In this document: positions 31,418 to 39,296 of the stretch, piece after piece
Layout: every line of letters starts with the position of its first letter
How positions within the stretch are numbered: position 1 is the stretch's first letter
Made by a program: the position numbers and the translations under genes
Source of the DNA: Dyadobacter sp. 50-39
Lineage (GTDB): Bacteria > Bacteroidota > Bacteroidia > Cytophagales > Spirosomataceae
Reading direction: 5' to 3'
Length of the DNA stretch: 64,000 nt
Assembly: GCA_001898145.1 (NCBI GenBank)
Contig: MKSR01000019.1
Coordinates: 372,001 to 436,000 of the forward strand
Notes under the pieces: model-generated
What the model was told of the DNA's origin: nothing
Databases searched by the model: none
What the model saw: the letters and a program-made list of their open reading frames with translations, nothing else

Positions 31418-33178
31418 TTATTCCAAACGGATATCGGCTACGCAGGCACCCGTTGGCACCATCGGGAACACGTTTTCTTCTTTCTCTACCAATACTTCCA
31501 GCAGGTAAGGCTTGTCGGAAGCCAGCATGGTGTCCAGCGACGCATGCAAATCCTCCCGTTTCGCGCAGGTATGGCCATTAATACCAAAACCTTTGGCAAT
31601 GGTGATGAAATCAGGATTTTGCAGCTCCACGAACGAATATCGTTTCTGATGGAAAAGCTGCTGCCACTGACGTACCATCCCGAGGAAGTTGTTGTTCAGA
31701 ATGATAATTTTCACGGGCAGACCGCTTTGCGCAATGGTACCGAGCTCCTGAATGGTCATCTGGAAACAACCGTCGCCGATCATGGCTACCACTTCACGGT
31801 CCGGCGCACCCACTTTCGCCCCGAATGAGGCCGGCAATGCATAACCCATTGTTCCAAGGCCGCCCGAAGTAATGAAAGAGCTTGGCTTTTTGAACTGGTA
31901 ATAACGGGCAGTCATCATCTGGTGCTGACCAACGTCCGCCACGATCACCGCTTCGCCTTTGGTTTTATCCGAAAGCGTACGGATCACTTCCGCCATTTTG
32001 ATTTTCTCCGTAGTTGGAGCAAGTTCCGGCTGCGTGATTTTCTCGTCTTCGATCAAATCGTACTTCTTGAATTCCGCTTTCCATGCTTCGTGATTGTTCT
32101 CATTCACCAATGGAAGCAGCATTTCCAATGCAATTTTGGCATCGCCTACTACCGGCGCATCCGCTTTCACGATCTTGTCGATCTCCGCTGGATCAATTTC
32201 AATGTGAACCACTTTCGCCTGTTTCGCATAACGGCTCAAATCGCCGGTTACGCGGTCGTCGAAACGCATTCCGACGGCGATAATGAGGTCGCATTGGTTC
32301 GTCAGAACATTGGTACCGTAGTTCCCGTGCATTCCCAGCCAGCCCATATAGTTAGGATGGTCGACTGACATCGAAGAAAGGCCCAGCAATGTAGAAGCCG
32401 CAGGAATATCCGTTTTTTCAATGAATTTGATCAACTCCTGCTCCGCGCCGGCGATTTGCACGCCGTGGCCAACGAACAGGAACGGGCGTTTCGCCTGGTT
32501 GATCAGCTTTGCAGCCGCAGCCAGTTGCTCTTCTTTCGGCGACAGGCGCGGATGGTAGCTCAGCAACTTCTCCGTCTTTTTATGTACGAAAGGCTTCGTC
32601 ATCAGCTTCTGCTGCGCATCCTTCGTGATATCGATCAAAACAGGTCCCGGACGGCCTGATTTGGCTATATAAAATGCTTTTGCAATGATTTCAGGGATCT
32701 CATCCGCATTGGTGATCTGGTAGTTCCATTTCGTAATCGGAATGGTGATCCCCATTACATCCGTTTCCTGGAACGCATCGGTACCGAGCAAATGCGAAGC
32801 TACCTGACCGATAATGCACACCATCGGCGTAGAATCGATGATCGCGTCGGCAATACCGGTGACCAGGTTGGTTGCTCCCGGACCTGAGGTAACAAGGCAA
32901 ACGCCTACCTCACCCGTAATGCGCGCAAAACCTTCCGCTGCGTGCGCAGCACCCTGCTCGTGGCGCACGAGAATGTGGTTGACCTGATCCTGATAGTCAT
33001 AGATCGCATCATAAACCGGCATAATCGCACCGCCCGGATAGCCGAAAATGGTTTTCACCCCTTCCGCAATCAGCGACTGGATCACCGCATGCGAGCCATT
33101 AATCAGCTCCGGCTTCGCTACCGAAACCACCGGCTCCGAGCCCTGAATTGTTGCAGTTTGATTTTCATTAAATCCCAT
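31418..33178 (-). CDS. ilvB: Acetolactate synthase large (catalytic) subunit
   Basis: 586 residues, TPP-dependent. The catalytic Glu is in VRHEQGAAHAAEGFAR (about 72), the FAD/structural middle domain spans about 215-355, and the TPP-Mg motif GDGCFQMTIQELGTIAQSGL ends in IIILNNNF (about 465-495). It forms acetolactate or acetohydroxybutyrate, the first shared step of Ile/Val synthesis. It sits between ilvD and ilvN. Confidence 0.96.
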   Translation of the reverse strand: MGFNENQTATIQGSEPVVSVAKPELINGSHAVIQSLIAEGVKTIFGYPGGAIMPVYDAIYDYQDQVNHILVRHEQGAAHAAEGFARITGEVGVCLVTSGPGATNLVTGIADAIIDSTPMVCIIGQVASHLLGTDAFQETDVMGITIPITKWNYQITNADEIPEIIAKAFYIAKSGRPGPVLIDITKDAQQKLMTKPFVHKKTEKLLSYHPRLSPKEEQLAAAAKLINQAKRPFLFVGHGVQIAGAEQELIKFIEKTDIPAASTLLGLSSMSVDHPNYMGWLGMHGNYGTNVLTNQCDLIIAVGMRFDDRVTGDLSRYAKQAKVVHIEIDPAEIDKIVKADAPVVGDAKIALEMLLPLVNENNHEAWKAEFKKYDLIEDEKITQPELAPTTEKIKMAEVIRTLSDKTKGEAVIVADVGQHQMMTARYYQFKKPSSFITSGGLGTMGYALPASFGAKVGAPDREVVAMIGDGCFQMTIQELGTIAQSGLPVKIIILNNNFLGMVRQWQQLFHQKRYSFVELQNPDFITIAKGFGINGHTCAKREDLHASLDTMLASDKPYLLEVLVEKEENVFPMVPTGACVADIRLE

Positions 33179-33224
33179 GACTTTCTATTATTTAGTCGGA
33201 TGAATTCCTTTCCTTAATCTTCAC

Positions 33225-34910
33225 TTACGCTTCGTCCGTCACGCAGCCTTCGCTGGCCGACTTCACGGTTCTGATATATCTTCCCAGCATACCTTTTGTA
33301 AACTTTGGTGCGGGTTGTACCCAGGCTGCTTTGCGGGCCGCCATTTCTTCGTCCGAAATGTCCAGGGTCAGTACGCGGGTGTTGGCGTCGATACTGATGC
33401 GGTCGCCATCTTTGACGAGGGCAATCGGGCCGCCGTCGAATGCTTCCGGGGTAATGTGGCCTACTACGAAACCGTGTGTACCGCCTGAGAAACGACCGTC
33501 GGTGATCAATGCGATCTTGTCGCCCAATCCTGCTCCCATTACGGCAGAGGTTGGTTTCAGCATTTCCGACATACCCGGACCGCCTTTCGGACCTGCATTA
33601 CGGATTACGACCACATGACCCGCCTTGATTTCACCTTTGGCAAGCATATCGATGATCTCCGATTCGTGCTCGCACACTTTCGCTTCGCCGTCGAACGTCA
33701 GACCTTCTTTTCCGGTGATCTTCGCAACCGCGCCCTCAGGAGCCAGGTTACCGTAAAGCACCTGAATGTGGCCTGTCTTTTTGATAGGCGTTTCGATCGG
33801 GAACACCATTTTCTGTGTTTCAAAATTCAGATCAGGAGCCTCCGCGAGGTTTTCAGCAACCGTTTTACCGGTTACGGTAATGCAATCGCCATGGATCAAA
33901 CCTACCGAATACAAATATTTGGTAACGGCCGGAACACCACCGATTTCGAGGATATCCTCCATGAAATATTTACCGCTAGGCTTCAAATCCGCGATGAATG
34001 GTGTGCGGTCTGAAATCGCCTGAATGTCATCCAATGTCAACGGAATGCCTGCCGCGCGGGCAATCGCCAGGTAGTGCAATGCCGCATTGGTAGAACCACC
34101 CAGCGCCATGACCACCGTCAATGCATTTTCGAGCGACTTTTTAGTGATAATGTCTTTCGGCGTAATGTTCAGTTCGAGCAGATTCTTCATGGCTGCACCG
34201 ATTTTCTTGCACTCTTCCTGCTTGCCTTCGTGCGTAGCCGGGTAAGAGCTGCTGAATGGCAGGCTCAATCCCATTGCCTCTATAGACGACGCCATTGTGT
34301 TAGCAGTATACATCCCACCGCAAGCGCCCTGTCCAGGAATTGAATTTTGAATTACACCTTTATAATCTTCGTCAGAAATGTTGTTCGCGAACTTCTTACC
34401 CAGCGCTTCGAATGCCGAAACGATGTCCAGTTTCTGTCCTTTATAATGTCCTGAACGGATCGTTCCGCCGTACACCATAATAGCTGGACGGTCGAGACGC
34501 GCCATCGCCATAATGGCTCCCGGCATGTTCTTATCGCAACCCACCACTGCAATCACACCGTCGTACCATTGCGCAGCCACAACCGTTTCAATGGAATCGG
34601 CGATAATGTCACGGCTGGGGAGCGAGTAGCGCATTCCGTCGTTACCGTTGGTCATACCATCCGAAACACCGATCGTGTTGAAGATGAGGCCGACCATGTC
34701 GTTCGCAGTCACGCCCTGCTTCACGTACACCGACAGACCGTTCAGGTGCATATTGCAAGGGTTACCTTCATAACCTGTGCTGGCAATCCCGATCTGGGGT
34801 TTCACAAAGTCTTCTTCTTTCAAGCCAATCCCGTAAAGCATTGCTTGCGCAGCTGGATTGGTCACTTCCTGGGTAAGGGTCTTCGAAAATCTGTTTAATT
34901 CTGTCGCCAT
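33225..34910 (-). CDS. ilvD: Dihydroxy-acid dehydratase
   Basis: 561 residues with an Fe-S cluster. Cluster cysteines occur in [17 protein letters not shown] (about 121) and [15 protein letters not shown] (about 193), and a further one near EGNPCNMHL (about 48). It makes the 2-oxo acids for Val and Ile. An upstream in-frame ATG at 34946 lies inside the terminator hairpin of the attenuator, so the start is set at [12 protein letters not shown]. It is the first structural gene of ilvDBNCA and is preceded by a leader-peptide attenuator. Confidence 0.96.
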   Translation of the reverse strand: MATELNRFSKTLTQEVTNPAAQAMLYGIGLKEEDFVKPQIGIASTGYEGNPCNMHLNGLSVYVKQGVTANDMVGLIFNTIGVSDGMTNGNDGMRYSLPSRDIIADSIETVVAAQWYDGVIAVVGCDKNMPGAIMAMARLDRPAIMVYGGTIRSGHYKGQKLDIVSAFEALGKKFANNISDEDYKGVIQNSIPGQGACGGMYTANTMASSIEAMGLSLPFSSSYPATHEGKQEECKKIGAAMKNLLELNITPKDIITKKSLENALTVVMALGGSTNAALHYLAIARAAGIPLTLDDIQAISDRTPFIADLKPSGKYFMEDILEIGGVPAVTKYLYSVGLIHGDCITVTGKTVAENLAEAPDLNFETQKMVFPIETPIKKTGHIQVLYGNLAPEGAVAKITGKEGLTFDGEAKVCEHESEIIDMLAKGEIKAGHVVVIRNAGPKGGPGMSEMLKPTSAVMGAGLGDKIALITDGRFSGGTHGFVVGHITPEAFDGGPIALVKDGDRISIDANTRVLTLDISDEEMAARKAAWVQPAPKFTKGMLGRYIRTVKSASEGCVTDEA

Positions 34911-34933
34911 TGGTGAATGATTGTATTTAAAAT

Positions 34934-35005
34934 AAAAACACCCCACTCGTTTGGGTGAGTGAGGTGCCAGTTATATGCTATCATCCCACTCACGCTATTG
35001 CGTGA
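34934..35005 (-). promoter_or_regulatory. Isoleucine/valine/leucine attenuator (leader RNA)
   Basis: On the minus strand TCACGC-AATA-GCGTGA forms the 1:2 hairpin (35005-34990) over the end of the leader peptide. GTGAGTG (34993-34987) pairs with CACTCAC (34961-34955) as antiterminator. CACCTCACTC (34966-34957) pairs with GAGTGGGGTG (34948-34939, one G-T pair), followed by TTTTT, as terminator. The last two pairings exclude each other. Stalling at Leu, Ile or Val codons of the leader would favour read-through into ilvD. Confidence 0.87.
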
Positions 35006-35042
35006 CGATAAGTAGGACCGGGACGATAAGAGTCAGTTTCAT
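34995..35042 (-). CDS. ilvL: ilv leader peptide
   Basis: A 15-codon frame, MKLTLIVPVLLIVTQ, containing four Leu, two Ile and three Val, which is 9 of 15 residues that the operon makes. It ends in TAG within the loop of the first attenuator hairpin, 84 bases before ilvD. Composition and position are those of classical ilv leader peptides. It works by its translation only. Confidence 0.87.
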   Translation of the reverse strand: MKLTLIVPVLLIVTQ

Positions 35043-35064
35043 TTTAGCGGAACATTTAAGTCTA

Positions 35065-35076
35065 GCGAAATTTCGC
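35065..35076. promoter_or_regulatory. Palindrome GCGAAATTTCGC upstream of the ilv leader
   Basis: Identical to the element at 20731-20742, extended here to AGCGAAATTTCGCT (35064-35077). It lies 19 bases after the predicted -7 element and 22 bases before the leader ATG. Shared position in both branched-chain leaders suggests a common regulator. Confidence 0.65.
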
Positions 35077-35095
35077 TGATTTTGACTTGGTGATA

Positions 35096-35127
35096 CAAAT
35101 TAGAACCCATTCTTTTTATTTTCCAAA
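35096..35127 (-). promoter_or_regulatory. Promoter of the ilv operon
   Basis: On the minus strand TTTG (35127-35124), 20 bases, then CTAATTTG (35103-35096), similar to Bacteroidota -33 and -7 elements. Transcription would begin near 35089, about 50 bases before the leader peptide. The match at -7 is imperfect; the equal spacing to the palindrome in both operons adds support. Confidence 0.52.
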
Positions 35128-35237
35128 CATTCAAAGCTTTTTTTGTTATTAATCTATGATAAATACCAAATTTCTTCCCGGTGCAACTTCGTTATCGGAA
35201 AACATTTAATTTTGAATTCCAAACAACACGAACCGCA

Positions 35238-36041
35238 ATGCTGACAACCGAATCGTCTTCGAACTATAATGACCTCGAAAAAATGAGCGTCCACGATATT
35301 CTGACTTCTATCAACCAGGAGGACCAGACCGTGCCCCACGCCGTTCAGAAGTCTATTCCGCAGATCGAAGCATTGGTAGAGCAAATCGTTCCCAGAATGC
35401 AGGAGGGTGGCCGTCTGTTCTATATCGGCGCCGGAACCAGCGGACGGCTCGGTGTAGTGGATGCCTCGGAGTGCCCCCCGACGTTCGGTGTACCATTCGA
35501 TTTGGTGGTAGGAATTATTGCCGGCGGCGACACGGCCATTCGCAGAGCTGTGGAAAATGCCGAAGACGATTGGAACCAGGCCTGGAAAGACCTTGCAGTG
35601 TATGAGCCCAATGCAAACGATACATTAATAGGTATAGCAGCCTCCGGCCGCACTCCCTATGTGATCGGTGGCCTCAACGAGGCTCGTAGTGCAGGATTAC
35701 TGACAGGCTGTGTGGTGTGTAACGACGGCTCTGCGGTAGCCGAAGCTTGTGAGTATCCGGTGGAAATCGTGGTAGGGCCGGAATTTCTGACCGGAAGCAC
35801 CAGAATGAAATCAGGTACCGCCCAAAAACTGGCGTTGAATATGATCTCGACTTCGGTGATGATCCGCCTCGGCAAAGTGAAGGGAAATAAAATGGTTGAT
35901 ATGCAGCTCACCAACGAAAAACTGGTCAATAGGGCGTTGCGTATGATCATTGATGAGCTGAATATCTCGCCCGATGAGGCGCAGTCATTGCTCGACGAGC
36001 ACGGAAGCGTCCGCGCAGCCATCGAGGCAGTGAGGAAATAA
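35238..36041 (+). CDS. murQ: N-acetylmuramic acid 6-phosphate etherase
   Basis: 267 residues, SIS-domain enzyme of cell-wall recycling that cleaves the lactyl ether of MurNAc-6-phosphate. Motifs: GAGTSGRLGVVDASECPPTF (about 60-80) with the catalytic Glu, GIAASGRTPYVIGGL (about 135) and GSTRMKSGTAQKLALNMIST (about 190-210). The start is set at MLTTESSSNYNDLEKMSVHDIL (quoted to residue 20), since the 19 upstream codons are not family-like. It ends two bases from the convergent oxidoreductase gene. Confidence 0.94.
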   Translation: MLTTESSSNYNDLEKMSVHDILTSINQEDQTVPHAVQKSIPQIEALVEQIVPRMQEGGRLFYIGAGTSGRLGVVDASECPPTFGVPFDLVVGIIAGGDTAIRRAVENAEDDWNQAWKDLAVYEPNANDTLIGIAASGRTPYVIGGLNEARSAGLLTGCVVCNDGSAVAEACEYPVEIVVGPEFLTGSTRMKSGTAQKLALNMISTSVMIRLGKVKGNKMVDMQLTNEKLVNRALRMIIDELNISPDEAQSLLDEHGSVRAAIEAVRK

Positions 36042-36043
36042 GG

Positions 36044-37054
36044 TCAGACAGAAAGCACAATCTTGCCGAACTGCTGCCCGGAATCCATGTAGCGAAGCGC
36101 TTGCTCAGCCTCCTCCAGCGGAAACACCTTGTCAATAATGGGCGAAATCTGCTTTTCGCCCACGAATTGCACCATATCCGCAAACTCCTGCTCCGTCCCC
36201 ATCGTGCTGCCGTAAATATTGAGCTGTTTGAAAAATACCTTCGCGGGAACAATGTCGGTAATGTTGCCCGTTCCGCCGCCGTAGAAACAAATGCGGGCGC
36301 CCGGCGCAGCGATATCGATCAGTTTCGCAAAACCTGGACCACCGGCGCTATCAATAATTACATTGAAATAACCCGTCTTAGGCCCGCGTGCTTTCACAAG
36401 CAAATCGCGGAACCAGGTTGGATTTTTATAATTGATCCCCCCCTTAGCGCCCATTTCGATCGCCTTCTGTAATTTCTGGTCCGAACCGGAAGTCACCCAC
36501 ACCTCCGCACCTGCGGCGATGGCAAACTGTACGGCAAAAAGCGCCACGCCCCCACCCGCGCCTGTTACGAGCACACGATCTCCTTCTGTAAACCGGCAGC
36601 GTGTCACGAGCGAGCGCCAGGCAGTAAGTCCGCCCATCGGCAATGCGGCAGCTTCCTCAAACGACAAATGCGCCGGCTTTTCAACCAGGTATCGTGCTTC
36701 GGTTTTCACATACTGCGCAAATGTGCCGTTATCCGGGAGCCCAAGGATTTTGTGATCTGCGCCGTAAAAATCGGGATTATCACCCCAGTTCTGCGACGGG
36801 TTAATGATTACCTCTTTTCCAATCCAGCTTTTGGCCACACCGTCGCCCACTTCTGTAACAATGCCGGCACCGTCAGAACCCGGAATAATGGGCGTCGTAA
36901 TGCGGGGGTAAAGTCCTTTTTGTATCCAAACATCGCGGTGGTTGAGCGACGCAGCTTTTACTTCGACAAGCGCTTCTCCCGGGCCGGGATTGGGCTTTTG
37001 CGTTTCTTCAATCACCAGCGGCTCATGAAGATTTTTTAAAATAGCGGCTTTCAT
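36044..37054 (-). CDS. Zinc-type MDR oxidoreductase (quinone reductase-like)
   Basis: 336 residues. The alcohol-dehydrogenase-like fold is clear: NHRDVWIQKGLYP and PGSDGAGIVTEVGDGV near the N-terminus, and the NADPH motif VTGAGGGVALFAVQFAIAAG (about 165). The zinc-binding cysteines and His of true alcohol dehydrogenases are not all present, so it is more like a quinone or enoyl reductase. Substrate is unknown. It is monocistronic; a terminator for the next gene upstream lies between them. Confidence 0.85.
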   Translation of the reverse strand: MKAAILKNLHEPLVIEETQKPNPGPGEALVEVKAASLNHRDVWIQKGLYPRITTPIIPGSDGAGIVTEVGDGVAKSWIGKEVIINPSQNWGDNPDFYGADHKILGLPDNGTFAQYVKTEARYLVEKPAHLSFEEAAALPMGGLTAWRSLVTRCRFTEGDRVLVTGAGGGVALFAVQFAIAAGAEVWVTSGSDQKLQKAIEMGAKGGINYKNPTWFRDLLVKARGPKTGYFNVIIDSAGGPGFAKLIDIAAPGARICFYGGGTGNITDIVPAKVFFKQLNIYGSTMGTEQEFADMVQFVGEKQISPIIDKVFPLEEAEQALRYMDSGQQFGKIVLSV

Positions 37055-37071
37055 ATGTTGGGTTTTTAAAC

Positions 37072-37124
37072 AAAAAATGATGAACCGGCCAGTCCGAAAC
37101 GGTACCTGCCCAGGTCCATCATTT
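37072..37124 (-). terminator. Terminator of the NIPSNAP gene
   Basis: On the minus strand AAATGATGGACC pairs with GGTTCATCATTT (one G-T pair and a long internal loop), followed by TTTTG. It starts 28 bases after the stop of the 37152-37940 gene. Confidence 0.6.
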
Positions 37125-37151
37125 CAAAATGATTGGGAACCGTTTCAGATG

Positions 37152-37940
37152 CTAAATATCCGAATATTCGGTGGGATACAAGAAGAAGCTGGTGTTTTTT
37201 GAAACGTTATTCTGATACTCGGGATTTACTTTCAGCTTGTTCCATTCGGCGTCCTCGGTAAAGGATTTCCAATGCGCATCGCGTGAAGCCTTGTTCTCGA
37301 AAGTAGTCATGTACATCAGGTTGGGCATGTGGCTTCCTACAACCACTTCTCCGTAAAACACCGCGTTGAACCCGAGGCGTTTGAACAGCGGCACTTCGCC
37401 TCCGGCATTGAACATCTTCACCTTGTTCTGGTAAATCTTCTCGGTATGGCCTTCATAACTACGCAGTTCATACACCCTTTCGCTCTTTGGACCTGTAAGC
37501 TCAGGCTTCATAAGAACGGGAGCGTCCGTGAAGGCTTGCAGCACAATCGACTCGAAACGCGCATACGGCGGATTCTTGTAGTTTGCTTCAATGTAGTCCT
37601 TTCCTGCCGACGCATAGGCTGCATCCTTATCCAAGGTTTTGGGCAAAGTCAGCAGTTGGTCAAGCGATTTAATGGGAGTAAGTACGTAGATCAACTTTCC
37701 AGCCATGGTATCGGTAGCAACAGGCTTGAAAACGCCTACATTTTTGATGCCGGCGCGGTGGGCGGCGGGAACGTATGCGTCTTTCAGGAAAGCCTCTACG
37801 CGCACCTCCTGATCGGCATTCTTTAGATGATAGATTTTGATTTCGTAAAATTCACGCTTGGGAGGCGCCGCTACGGCGCTCAATGCGACCACGAAAAGCA
37901 GGAGGGTAAAAAATGAACTAAGGTTTCGGTAGTTAAACAT
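37152..37940 (-). CDS. Exported NIPSNAP-family protein
   Basis: 262 residues with a signal peptide (LSSFFTLLLFVVALSAVAA). Two NIPSNAP-like halves: REFYEIKIYHLKNADQEVRV and VYELRSYEGHTEKIYQNKVK, followed by VFYGEVVVGSHMPNLMYMTT. These ferredoxin-like domains appear in many Bacteroidota secreted proteins, but their role is not established. Monocistronic, with a 100-base upstream gap before the PorP gene. Confidence 0.85.
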   Translation of the reverse strand: MFNYRNLSSFFTLLLFVVALSAVAAPPKREFYEIKIYHLKNADQEVRVEAFLKDAYVPAAHRAGIKNVGVFKPVATDTMAGKLIYVLTPIKSLDQLLTLPKTLDKDAAYASAGKDYIEANYKNPPYARFESIVLQAFTDAPVLMKPELTGPKSERVYELRSYEGHTEKIYQNKVKMFNAGGEVPLFKRLGFNAVFYGEVVVGSHMPNLMYMTTFENKASRDAHWKSFTEDAEWNKLKVNPEYQNNVSKNTSFFLYPTEYSDI

Positions 37941-38040
37941 GATATTAAAACGTCTTTTTTGAAGTGGACAACCACTTGAAAAGACCTTGCCAAACCAAGT
38001 TTACCCTATCCCAGTTCGCACTAATTTTTTTCGAAGTCCT

Positions 38041-39072
38041 TCAGAATTTCGGGCAGGAAAGTTGCCGCTTACGGGTTTTCGGACGCTTCGGTTTGGAATC
38101 GAGCGGAGCGAAAACGTAGGAAAGTGAAATCTCGTGTGCACCGCCGCTGCCTGCGCCCAGGGTAGAGATGGTGAGATCGTAACTGTAACCGATCGAGAAT
38201 TTATCCTGGCGGTAACCGGCCAGGAATATCAGTGATTCGTGGTTATTGATATTCTGCTCGTACTTTTTGAATGGAATCCCGCGGTACCATGCGCCGATCA
38301 CCAGTGGCTCTATCGTCACGTACATACCGGCATCGAACTGGTCATATTTGCCTTGCTTTTTGTACATGATGGCAGGTGAAATCGTCTTTTCCTTGTCAAT
38401 TTCGTCCCCCAAAAACGTGTAGCCAGCAAATGGGATGCGCAAACCGGCTTGCAGACTGGCCTTCACGGGCAAGCGCGCCTCGGTAAGCTCGGAGAATGCC
38501 TGGTTAGGCCGGTTCAAATGATGAGCGGATACGCCGGCCCAGTACCAGTCGGAATAGAGCATAGCACCCGCACCGAAATCTGCATAAAATACATTAGGTC
38601 CCCCTTTGGCGAAAGGATCTTCCGAAGGCTGGCCGGTAAGACCGCCATTGTTGTACTGGTCGCCGAATGTCAATCCGAAATAGTCGAGCGTGCGAGAAGC
38701 GAAACCACCCTGAATGCCCAGACGCAGCGAAGTAAGCTCGTTGAACTGGATCTGATAAGAATATTGTAATGCTGCTTCGGTCGATTTAAGATTTCCGAGC
38801 CCCTGGCTGTCCATCGTAACAAGTACACCCAGTCCGCTATTGAAATTAGGCAGGAACACATCGGCCCCGATGGAAGTAGTCACGAAATTGGCCGACAAAG
38901 AAGGCCACTGGTTGCGGTAATTGATCGTTGCACGCGGCGCAAGCGCCCCTCCCGCCAACGCCGGGTTCAGGTATAAAGGGTTCGCGTAGAACTGCGAAAA
39001 TTGCGGATCCTGGCTCCAACCTTTCAGGCAAAGCAGTGTCAGTAGAAAGAGAGGAAGTAAACGCTTGATCAT
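38041..39072 (-). CDS. Type IX secretion PorP/SprF-family outer-membrane protein
   Basis: 343 residues with a signal peptide (MIKRLLPLFLLTLLCLKGWSQ). The family signature is the N-terminal DPQFSQFYANPLYLNPALAG, followed by a beta-barrel with repeated strands such as GAGAMLYSDWYWAGVSAHHL and FSIGYSYDLTISTLGAGSGG. PorP/SprF proteins are needed for surface display of gliding and T9SS type B cargo. It is divergent from the T9SS cargo gene at 39297, a common pairing; the two may form a dedicated secretion pair. Confidence 0.92.
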   Translation of the reverse strand: MIKRLLPLFLLTLLCLKGWSQDPQFSQFYANPLYLNPALAGGALAPRATINYRNQWPSLSANFVTTSIGADVFLPNFNSGLGVLVTMDSQGLGNLKSTEAALQYSYQIQFNELTSLRLGIQGGFASRTLDYFGLTFGDQYNNGGLTGQPSEDPFAKGGPNVFYADFGAGAMLYSDWYWAGVSAHHLNRPNQAFSELTEARLPVKASLQAGLRIPFAGYTFLGDEIDKEKTISPAIMYKKQGKYDQFDAGMYVTIEPLVIGAWYRGIPFKKYEQNINNHESLIFLAGYRQDKFSIGYSYDLTISTLGAGSGGAHEISLSYVFAPLDSKPKRPKTRKRQLSCPKF

Positions 39073-39296
39073 AGATGTGTTGGCTTGCCGCTTACCTAAA
39101 AACGGCCCCTTTCCGGGCTCGAAAAAATTACCTGATTAAATTCACAAATTATCGTCAAATTGCGTACTGATATTCAAATTAGAGTGGTTTTTACGACATT
39201 ACCGCACAAAATTTTAAGATTTTATTTTCGTTAGTAATGTCGGGTAACTTGAATATTCTATGAGACGGCTAGGGGTGTTTGAACAAGTAACGAAAC

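Noticed and set aside
34911-34946. N-terminal extension of IlvD from the ATG at 34946
   Set aside because: The ATG lies within the terminator stem of the attenuator, and the extra residues are not family-like.
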